From Rugosibacter sp. (lineage in GTDB: Bacteria > Pseudomonadota > Gammaproteobacteria > Burkholderiales > Rhodocyclaceae), in contig JAUSQB010000169.1 of the NCBI GenBank assembly GCA_030652715.1, forward strand, positions 1 to 12,676: a stretch of DNA of 12,676 bases, given 5' to 3'. The position numbers were made by a program, and so were the translations under genes. The notes under the pieces are model-generated. The model was given only the letters and a program-made list of their open reading frames with translations. It made no database searches and had not been told where the DNA came from. This document shows positions 7,419 to 12,676 of the stretch, one piece after another (positions within the stretch are counted from its first letter, which is position 1; each line of letters begins with the position of its first letter).

Positions 7419-8639
7419 TCAAACCCCCTCGCGTAGCGCCTCGGCAATTGGCTTGCGGCTAATTGTTCGTGCTGGTTTTAACGACGCCAGGACAGCAGCT
7501 ACCACCCCGATAATGAATGATAAAGCAACGACATTAGGCACAACCAGAATATGCGAGATATAACCTTGGTCTGCATTTGGCGGTGGCGGCATAGGAATTC
7601 CGGCCAGTGAAATAAATTTGGCAAGCGTAATACCAACCACAACCCCGCCTGATGCGCCCAGAAGACCCAGCCAAAAACTTTCAATCACAACCAAGGTGAA
7701 AACACGAGAAGAACGATCGCCCAAAGCTATCATGGTGCCAAATTCGCTAGCGCGTTCAAAAATACCCATATTGACCGTATTAGAGACGCTCATTAACAGC
7801 ATGGCCAGAATAATCACCACCAAAAAACCAAACTGCTGCCGATAAAGCGTTACCGTCTGGGTATAAAACGTATTCAGCTCGACCCAGGTTTTCATCTCAT
7901 AACCTTGGCGGTCGAGCTTGTCGCCCATCGAACCTGCAACACGATCGGTATCCACCGTATTTTTGAGCAGCACCACCGCAGTGTGCGCCCCCGGAGTTGC
8001 CAGCAGTTCCTGGGCCGCAGCCAGAGGAATACGCACCGCACGAGCGTCATAATCTTTTGAGAATGTCTGAAAAACACCGGTGACTTGAAACTCAAGCAGG
8101 TTGGTTGCCCCTCCCGGGGTGCTGACCAGCAAGGTTACCGGTTCCCCCGGCTTGAGCTTGAGTGCTTTTGCAACCCCCTGACCAATCATCATGCCAAACG
8201 CGTCACCGTCTCCCAGACGACGGCCAGCAACCACTGTGATATAACTCGCCAAACGCTGCTCGCGCGAGGGTTCTACGCCTTCACCTACAATTGACCAGTC
8301 CGTGCGGCCATTACCCAGCAGCCCTGAAAAACCGATACGCAGCATCACATCATCCACCCCGGGGGCTGCCGCCAATTCACGGCGTAATGTTTCCGGATCC
8401 TCCATCAGATATTTCTCCGGGCTGCGCGCCCCATACTGCCAGTACCCTTTGCGGGCTACCTGCATATGGCCTGTGCTTGAACGAATCATCGATTCGCCTG
8501 TTTCCACAATCGTGTCTTCAATAAAGCCACCCGCCAGGATCAATGCAGCCACACCAAACACGATAGAAGCCAGTGTCATCAGCGTACGCCCACGGTGTCG
8601 AAAAACATTACGACTGGCTAACTTGAAAAGTCCGAACAC
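7419..8639 (-). CDS. ABC transporter permease, FtsX/MacB/LolE type (second of tandem pair)
   Basis: A 406-residue inner-membrane permease. The layout is that of FtsX-family permeases: 'ASRNVFRHRGRTL' amphipathic start, first membrane helix at about 20-40, a large periplasmic domain (about 45-265), then three helices at about 270-292, 312-345 and 368-388. A cytoplasmic coupling segment 'FERASEFGTMIALG' (294-307) and a 'MPPPP' turn (350-354) are shared with its neighbour. Such permeases transmit ATP hydrolysis to extract lipoproteins or drive efflux by a mechanical stroke rather than forming a channel. Translation starts at a GTG (8639) with AAGGGG 5 nt before it; this site overlaps the stop of the upstream permease gene, so the two are coupled. 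No ATP-binding subunit gene is in the window. Substrate unknown. Confidence 0.87.
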   Translation of the reverse strand: MFGLFKLASRNVFRHRGRTLMTLASIVFGVAALILAGGFIEDTIVETGESMIRSSTGHMQVARKGYWQYGARSPEKYLMEDPETLRRELAAAPGVDDVMLRIGFSGLLGNGRTDWSIVGEGVEPSREQRLASYITVVAGRRLGDGDAFGMMIGQGVAKALKLKPGEPVTLLVSTPGGATNLLEFQVTGVFQTFSKDYDARAVRIPLAAAQELLATPGAHTAVVLLKNTVDTDRVAGSMGDKLDRQGYEMKTWVELNTFYTQTVTLYRQQFGFLVVIILAMLLMSVSNTVNMGIFERASEFGTMIALGDRSSRVFTLVVIESFWLGLLGASGGVVVGITLAKFISLAGIPMPPPPNADQGYISHILVVPNVVALSFIIGVVAAVLASLKPARTISRKPIAEALREGV

Positions 8640-8644
8640 TTAAA

Positions 8645-8650
8645 CCCCTT
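8645..8650 (-). promoter_or_regulatory. Ribosome binding site within the end of the upstream permease gene
   Basis: AAGGGG on the minus strand, 5 nt before the GTG at 8639 and overlapping the TAA stop at 8651-8649. It supports the GTG start and translational coupling of the two permeases. Confidence 0.65.
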
Positions 8651-9899
8651 ATTTATTATGGCGAATCGCATCAACGATAACCATGCGCGATGCCCGCCAG
8701 GCAGGATAAAGACTCGCCAGTGTCGTAGCACCCACGCCGACGAGCAGCGCCTCCAGCGCAGTAGCCGGGGTAAATAACAGATGCGCAAGATAGCCCCGCG
8801 CAAGCCCTGGGGGCGGGGGCATGTCAATGTGCAACGCATCAATTCCCCAGCCGATCATCACTGCCAGCATAAGCCCGGCCAGGCTGCCGATTAACCCGAT
8901 GAACGCGCCTTCCAGCACAAACTGGCCGAGCAGAATACGCGGCCTAACCCCCAACGCCATCGCTGTCCCGATTTCTCCTGTGCGCTCCATCACACTCATC
9001 ATCATGGTGTTGCTGATGCCAAGCAAGATAATCGCCACCACAATGAAACGCACCACAGCCAACTGCTGTTGAAACAAATCAACTGCCCGCCGATAAAATT
9101 CGGCCAGTTGATCCCAGGTGCGCACCTCAAACTGGGGTATACCAAAGCGCATATGTAAACTTTCTGCCACACGCAAGGTGTTTTCTGTTTTATCCAGATA
9201 AACCAGCCAGCTATGTGCACCATCCACCTTGAGCAGCTTGCGTGCAGCTTGAATGTGAAGCAGCAGAGCGCTATCGTCATACGCCTTGCTCACTGACTCG
9301 AATACCCCGGCTACTTTTGCGTCAATAGCGCTCAAGCCGCTGGTGGGCGTATCTACCAGCACCACGACAGCATCGCCCGCCTGCACCCCCATCAGCATTG
9401 CCAAACCCTTGCCTATCAGAATGTAATCATGGTCGGCAGCACCCAGGCGGCGCCCTTGAATGATTTTCAAAGAGCGGTCGCCCGTCAAATCCTGTGCAGG
9501 ATCAAACCCCTCACCCACGAAAGGAAGCGTGGACTCGCCATGACTCACCAAACCTGTCAAGCCCAGCCGCGGCCCCCAGGCTCGGACATGCGGCAACCTG
9601 CGTAAAACTTGTGCCGCTGCATCATTCGGCAATAAATACTGAGCGGGATCAGCCAGACCATTTTCGTGATAACCCGGCCGCGTAATCTGGATATGCGCAT
9701 ATTGGGATTCGATCGTTGCTTCACGAAAGTCCGCAAACATCCCTGCGATAAACCCGCTGGCTACCGCAAGCGCCGCTGTTCCGAAAGCCACAGAAAAAAT
9801 AGCGATCAATGCGCGGCGGCGATGGCGTAGCAGATTACGCAAAGCAAGTTTTGCTGAGGCAAAGACAATCACATCAAATCGAAAGTGGCTAATGGTCAT
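8649..9899 (-). CDS. ABC transporter permease, FtsX/MacB/LolE type (first of tandem pair)
   Basis: A 416-residue paralogue of the following permease. Residues 15-29 give the 'AKLALRNLLRHRRR' start typical of the family; helices lie at about 31-55, 281-303, 323-352 and 380-400, with a periplasmic domain of about 220 residues between the first two. The coupling segment 'MERTGEIGTAMALG' (304-317) and the 'MPPPPG' turn (360-365) are intact. The pair probably forms a heterodimer, as LolC and LolE do, with an ATPase encoded elsewhere. The ATG at 9899 has no evident ribosome site; a GTG at 9872 would give 407 residues, matching the partner's length, and also lacks one. It lies 72 nt after the PP-loop gene on the same strand, without a terminator between, so the three genes may form one transcript. 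Confidence 0.87.
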   Translation of the reverse strand: MTISHFRFDVIVFASAKLALRNLLRHRRRALIAIFSVAFGTAALAVASGFIAGMFADFREATIESQYAHIQITRPGYHENGLADPAQYLLPNDAAAQVLRRLPHVRAWGPRLGLTGLVSHGESTLPFVGEGFDPAQDLTGDRSLKIIQGRRLGAADHDYILIGKGLAMLMGVQAGDAVVVLVDTPTSGLSAIDAKVAGVFESVSKAYDDSALLLHIQAARKLLKVDGAHSWLVYLDKTENTLRVAESLHMRFGIPQFEVRTWDQLAEFYRRAVDLFQQQLAVVRFIVVAIILLGISNTMMMSVMERTGEIGTAMALGVRPRILLGQFVLEGAFIGLIGSLAGLMLAVMIGWGIDALHIDMPPPPGLARGYLAHLLFTPATALEALLVGVGATTLASLYPAWRASRMVIVDAIRHNK

Positions 9900-9971
9900 A
9901 TTTGAAACTGCATCATACCGCTAGGTGAACACATTCGATGACACACCCCTGTTACTTTTGCCTTTGATACC

Positions 9972-11207
9972 TCAAAGGTTGATGTACTCTTTTTGAATCA
10001 ATCCTCTCAGTAATCGTCGTCGCAAGGCCACACCAAGCCGCCAAACTACCGGACGGCCGGCAAGCCAATCTGCAAAAGAAATGAAGGGAGCCAGGCGGCC
10101 AGAATGCTTTGCGGCATAAAGCAAAACATTGAAAATATCTGCACGGCCTCGCACCTGCGCAGCGGAGATCATTTCCGTATAAAAAATCTGTTGCAGCCCC
10201 CCGCCGACATAGACTTTGCTTACCCCCACAAGAGTGTAAGCAGACCAATCAAATGTTGCGCTGAAAGCTTCCTTCAGCCCAAGAATATCCAAAGCGATCA
10301 TGGTGCGATAACATTTTTCACAGCGCGAGCAGTTATGCAGCCCAGCCGCCTGACAAACATGCAGCGAGCGACTGGTTTCTGGTAAACGAGCAGCAAGCTC
10401 TGTTTTCCCAATCCGGGTCATTGCTGCACCATCATGGACTATGCTCACTCCCGAGGTTGAAAACAGTGGATCAACCAATGGATGCGACCCCCACGGGGAA
10501 AGTGCGCCATAAGGATAGGTCGACCCTAAAACAATTTCTCCGTACCGCCGCTCAAGCATCAAGCCGATAAATGCTAATCCCGCGCCATGAGTCAGCGGCC
10601 CCCATTGTTTTCGATAAACCGCCATCACTTCACGCAAGTTCGTGCGCACGAGAATGTGATTCAGTGCGAGTCTTTTAGCACTCTCCGCCAGCACTCCAGC
10701 CAATGGACGAAACTGGGTTTCGTCATACACTCCCACATCAAAACCCCACACGGTGAGCAAGTCATCCACTTTGCCAACCGCCGGTATGCCCTGCACATTC
10801 TGCGGCATCCTGCGGGCAATAGAAAAGTAGGAATCGACGCCTCCTGAAAAGAATGTTGCCGTGCGTGCGGGTTTTGGCGCGGCATATCCCTGTACTGGAC
10901 AATAAATATCAATAATATGCAGCTCGGGATACCATTCTTTCCAGATTGCCAGGACTCCTCGCGCATTCTCCAGTAGTAAGGCATCTACGGGGAGCGACAG
11001 CTCAATATTTTCACCAAGGCTTGCTGCCATCGGCAGCATGGCAACTAGCCACGGGTTTCCCGTTTCTGAAATTGCCTCGGCATATTCCTCTGGAATATCT
11101 ACCCAAAGTCGCAACTCTTCCCCGCTTCCCCACTGAATAACACCAGTTACCCGAAGACTATCTAGCGTTTCAGAGGAGGGCGTTATTGCATGCGCTACTA
11201 ATTGCAT
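9972..11207 (-). CDS. PP-loop ATP-pyrophosphatase-like protein with four-Cys cluster (QueC-like fold)
   Basis: A 411-residue cytoplasmic protein of unknown substrate. 'FFSGGVDSYF' (119-128) is the SGGxDS PP-loop of N-type ATP pyrophosphatases, which adenylate a carboxyl or amide group and release pyrophosphate. Later come 'GSTYPYG' (228-234), 'SHPLVDPLFST' (241-251), an Arg265/Lys268 pair and Cys285, Cys293, Cys296 and Cys299 in 'C-x7-CSRCEKC', likely a zinc site as in QueC. The first 110 residues are a separate, mostly beta domain not found in QueC, and the protein is far longer than QueC (about 230). It is therefore unlikely to be the queuosine enzyme; similar long PP-loop proteins occur near surface-polysaccharide genes, from memory. 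ACGGAG 5 nt before the ATG at 11207 fixes the start. Two ABC permeases follow, so it may modify something they handle; that is inference. Confidence 0.7.
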   Translation of the reverse strand: MQLVAHAITPSSETLDSLRVTGVIQWGSGEELRLWVDIPEEYAEAISETGNPWLVAMLPMAASLGENIELSLPVDALLLENARGVLAIWKEWYPELHIIDIYCPVQGYAAPKPARTATFFSGGVDSYFSIARRMPQNVQGIPAVGKVDDLLTVWGFDVGVYDETQFRPLAGVLAESAKRLALNHILVRTNLREVMAVYRKQWGPLTHGAGLAFIGLMLERRYGEIVLGSTYPYGALSPWGSHPLVDPLFSTSGVSIVHDGAAMTRIGKTELAARLPETSRSLHVCQAAGLHNCSRCEKCYRTMIALDILGLKEAFSATFDWSAYTLVGVSKVYVGGGLQQIFYTEMISAAQVRGRADIFNVLLYAAKHSGRLAPFISFADWLAGRPVVWRLGVALRRRLLRGLIQKEYINL

Positions 11208-11212
11208 GTTTT

Positions 11213-11218
11213 CTCCGT
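11213..11218 (-). promoter_or_regulatory. Ribosome binding site of the PP-loop gene
   Basis: ACGGAG on the minus strand, 5 nt before the ATG at 11207; it fixes that start. Confidence 0.6.
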
Positions 11219-11232
11219 AGTAATAAAGACTG

Positions 11233-11260
11233 TTCCATTCAATGGAAACCCGAATCGGGT
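11233..11260. repeat. Two abutting perfect palindromes in the leader of the PP-loop gene
   Basis: TTCCATT-C-AATGGAA (11233-11247) is followed without a gap by ACCCGA-A-TCGGGT (11248-11260). Both are perfect inverted repeats around a single base, so they cannot form ordinary RNA hairpins but suit dimeric DNA-binding proteins. They lie between the candidate -10 element and the start codon, where a bound repressor would block transcription. Operator function is inference. Confidence 0.5.
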
Positions 11261-11273
11261 AACTAAATTTAAG

Positions 11274-11302
11274 ACTATACGGAAGATTAATGTGTTTCTC
11301 GA
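11274..11302 (-). promoter_or_regulatory. Candidate sigma70 promoter for the PP-loop/permease genes
   Basis: On the minus strand TCGAGA (11302-11297, 4 of 6 matches to the -35 consensus) is followed after 17 nt by TATAGT (11279-11274, 5 of 6 for -10). It lies just beyond the intrinsic terminator, where a new promoter is needed, and about 60 nt before the leader's end. Confidence 0.35.
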
Positions 11303-11314
11303 ACTCGCTAATAA

Positions 11315-11346
11315 AAAAGGGCTTCTCTTTTGAGAGAAGCCCTTTT
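11315..11346 (-). terminator. Strong intrinsic terminator after the PEP-CTERM gene
   Basis: A perfect 14-bp stem (11315-11328 with 11333-11346) with a 4-nt loop and a GGGCTTCTC core. On the minus strand it is followed by a U-rich run (TTTTTTAT), and the plus strand also ends in four Ts, so it may work both ways. It sits 49 nt after the PEP-CTERM stop and insulates that gene from the PP-loop operon. Confidence 0.88.
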
Positions 11347-11394
11347 AGCCAGCTATTTCAGAAAGGAATGGCTTTAATCCATTCTTATTCTTTT

Positions 11395-12270
11395 TTAGGC
11401 AGCAACATGCTTACGGCGACGCAAGGCAGCCAAGGCTGTGAGACCGAGACCCGCCAGAGCCAATGAACCCGGCTCAGGCACAGCACGCCAGCTCATGCCA
11501 ACAAAAATTTCACTATCCTGATTTTCAGCCGTGAAGACACGAATCGCATCAGGGCCAAACGGTTGAACCAAGGTTCCGATGCCTGGGACGAGCCAGAACT
11601 GAAGTTCGTAATTATTACCGTTATAGGAGAAGAAAGTAGAGTCAAACGTTGACGTTAAGACTGTATAAATGTCATCACATTGCGAACCAAGGGGAGCCGG
11701 AGAGTTACACAGACCAGTTACCCCATTAACAAGATTCGAGGTTTCCCAGAAATTGATTCTTGTTGTAACACCTAGTTCACTGTGAATGTTATCCGTATGT
11801 CCCGCATCAGAAAAAATGCGCAAATTGGCAACGACATCGGCAATCCAGAGAGGATTAGGAAACACCCCGCCAACCACTTCATTGTGCTGCTGCAGACGGG
11901 AGATAATAGCTATCTCACCCTCATTCCACAAGCCGTTGCTGTTCGTATCCAGACCAAAGGTGCTTGAAGGAGTCAGACTTGTTACGTCGTTGTAGCCATT
12001 AACGGAAATTGAACTGGTACCCGGATAATCTGTGCCCGGGCCGGTAGTCCATTGCATTTTGGCAAATGTTCCTGCTGGATCGGCAACGGGGTTAGTTGTA
12101 GAGAAAATCTGGTTGCCAAAAAACCCGGTGACAGCACTCGCATCGGTTGTTGGGTTCAAAAACCCAGCATTCTGGCTAAAGTACAACTCAGTCACCGGCG
12201 TAGCCGCAGCGCCAAAGCTGGTGGCACCAACGATTGCTGCAGCCATGGCTAGTTTTGTAAATTTTTTCAT
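11395..12270 (-). CDS. PEP-CTERM sorting domain protein
   Basis: A 291-residue exported surface protein. A classical signal peptide covers 1-23 (KK start, hydrophobic core, 'GAAA-T'). The C-terminus has the full PEP-CTERM signal: 'AVPEPGSLALAGLG' from 263, a membrane helix at 269-283 and the basic 'RRRK' at 284-287, then four residues. Exosortase (XrtA type) would cut near the PEP motif and release or transfer the protein to the cell surface or polysaccharide matrix. The body is low in charge, rich in Asn, Thr, Ser and Gly, with two cysteines (188 and 198). 'QQHNEVVGG' (127-135) falls where the THxN subfamily has its motif, so it may be a divergent member. The ATG at 12270 has AGGGAG 8 nt upstream. 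A sigma54-type promoter lies before it and a strong terminator after it, so it is a single-gene unit. Confidence 0.9.
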   Translation of the reverse strand: MKKFTKLAMAAAIVGATSFGAAATPVTELYFSQNAGFLNPTTDASAVTGFFGNQIFSTTNPVADPAGTFAKMQWTTGPGTDYPGTSSISVNGYNDVTSLTPSSTFGLDTNSNGLWNEGEIAIISRLQQHNEVVGGVFPNPLWIADVVANLRIFSDAGHTDNIHSELGVTTRINFWETSNLVNGVTGLCNSPAPLGSQCDDIYTVLTSTFDSTFFSYNGNNYELQFWLVPGIGTLVQPFGPDAIRVFTAENQDSEIFVGMSWRAVPEPGSLALAGLGLTALAALRRRKHVAA

Positions 12271-12278
12271 CTTGTTTA

Positions 12279-12284
12279 CTCCCT
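12279..12284 (-). promoter_or_regulatory. Ribosome binding site of the PEP-CTERM gene
   Basis: AGGGAG on the minus strand, 8 nt before the ATG at 12270. Confidence 0.7.
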
Positions 12285-12364
12285 AAAAGTTGGTGTTTCG
12301 TTACTTTGGTTATTTCAGTTGCTTCCACCGCGAGTCCATCAGAAACGCTGCTTGACCTACATAA

Positions 12365-12380
12365 AGCAGCTACTGTGCCA
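12365..12380 (-). promoter_or_regulatory. Sigma54-type promoter of the PEP-CTERM gene
   Basis: On the minus strand TGGCACAGTAGCTGCT matches the -24/-12 consensus (TGGCACG-N4-TTGCW) at nearly all positions. The invariant GG and GC are present and exactly 10 nt apart; the mismatches are A for G after TGGCAC and C for T in the -12 box. The expected start near 12354 leaves a leader of about 84 nt. PEP-CTERM systems often carry the PrsK/PrsR two-component pair with RpoN, so a sigma54 promoter fits. Confidence 0.72.
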
Positions 12381-12398
12381 TAATAAATAACATATTGA

Positions 12399-12490
12399 TA
12401 ATAAATGATTATATTTATTCTTTTCTTTTTTATTCAGGCTGATTGTAAAAAATTTCGACACCTTCATTACATGTTTCGCTTTGAGTTTCG
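12399..12490 (-). promoter_or_regulatory. Possible activator region upstream of the sigma54 promoter
   Basis: On the minus strand CGAAAC occurs at 12490-12485 and 12478-12473, twelve bases apart, with TCGAAA at 12458-12453. These lie about 100-135 nt before the expected transcript start, the usual distance for binding sites of sigma54 activators. An AT-only inverted repeat (12400-12406 with 12413-12419) lies between them and the promoter. Whether a PrsR-like regulator binds here is inference. Confidence 0.25.
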
Positions 12491-12536
12491 TTCCATGTCT
12501 CATTTAAGACTGCAGCTTTGCCATGCTTTCTCATCA

Positions 12537-12676
12537 TTATCGTTGCCTGGGTTGCCAGTAGGCGAACTTGCGCTCGTAGTCGATGGTTTTGCCATGCGCA
12601 AAGACTTCATACAGCTGTACTTCCACCGTCAGCAGCTGACCGGGTAGCTGTGGGGCAAGGGCAGCACAGAGAGTTG
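12537..12676 (-). CDS. C-terminal end of an unidentified protein (5' part outside window)
   Basis: On the minus strand a frame is open from the window edge to a TAA at 12539-12537 and gives 46 residues, including 'LPGQLLTVEVQLYEVFAHG' and ending 'FAYWQPRQR'. The amino-acid mix looks like a real protein end with alternating beta-strand residues, and base composition changes sharply from the AT-rich spacer (12271-12536) to GC-richer sequence here. The other two minus-strand frames have stops. I do not recognise the family. No terminator with a GC stem is seen between it and the sigma54 promoter. Confidence 0.5.
   Translation of the reverse strand, partial: TLCAALAPQLPGQLLTVEVQLYEVFAHGKTIDYERKFAYWQPRQR

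Noticed and set aside
12405..12647. An 80-codon plus-strand open frame near the right edge
   Set aside because: It begins in the AT-rich regulatory region, has no ribosome site, and runs opposite the better-supported minus-strand C-terminus.
1..12676. CRISPR arrays, insertion sequences, tRNA genes and phage att sites
   Set aside because: No regularly spaced repeats, transposase motifs, terminal inverted repeats or cloverleaf-like sequence were seen on either strand.

Overview
The window looks like chromosomal DNA from a betaproteobacterium that makes exopolysaccharide and uses the PEP-CTERM/exosortase system. No taxonomic marker gene is present, so this rests on gene families: a PrsT-like TPR protein, an EpsB-type sugar transferase, a full HPr-rel-A gene set and a classical PEP-CTERM protein. 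Genes are moderately GC-rich and intergenic spacers are AT-rich. I see no rRNA, tRNA, CRISPR array, insertion sequence or att site.

Layout. Left block, plus strand (1-2685): the 3' end of a TPR protein of the PrsT type, then a SEL1/SLT lytic transglycosylase and a trypsin-like serine protease. They are tightly packed (10-nt gap, then a 4-nt overlap) and look co-transcribed. The two exported proteins suggest cell-wall and envelope remodelling beside the export machinery. This block converges at about 2690-2730 with a long run of minus-strand genes filling the rest of the window.

Minus strand, 5603 down to 2731: a putative HPr-rel-A operon. In transcription order it encodes a small exported protein with a twin-arginine-like leader and a TPGFW motif, a PqqD-like peptide chaperone, an HprK-related kinase A and a nucleotidyltransferase-fold protein. 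The last three genes overlap. The composition (small exported protein, peptide-binding chaperone, two nucleotide-dependent enzymes) suggests an uncharacterised peptide or protein modification pathway, with the small protein as candidate substrate. Upstream lies the EpsB-like polyprenyl-phosphate sugar transferase (7243-5858), which would start polysaccharide assembly.

Minus strand, 11207 down to 7419: a PP-loop ATP-pyrophosphatase-like protein with a four-Cys cluster, followed by two paralogous FtsX/MacB-type ABC permeases with no ATPase gene in the window. A candidate sigma70 promoter and two abutting perfect palindromes precede the PP-loop gene. Right end: a PEP-CTERM protein (12270-11395) with a strong intrinsic terminator after it and a sigma54-type promoter (12365-12380) before it, then the C-terminal end of another minus-strand gene at the edge.

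The most promising under-described material is the HPr-rel-A cluster with its candidate substrate, the PP-loop/orphan-permease operon, and the regulatory region of the PEP-CTERM gene.
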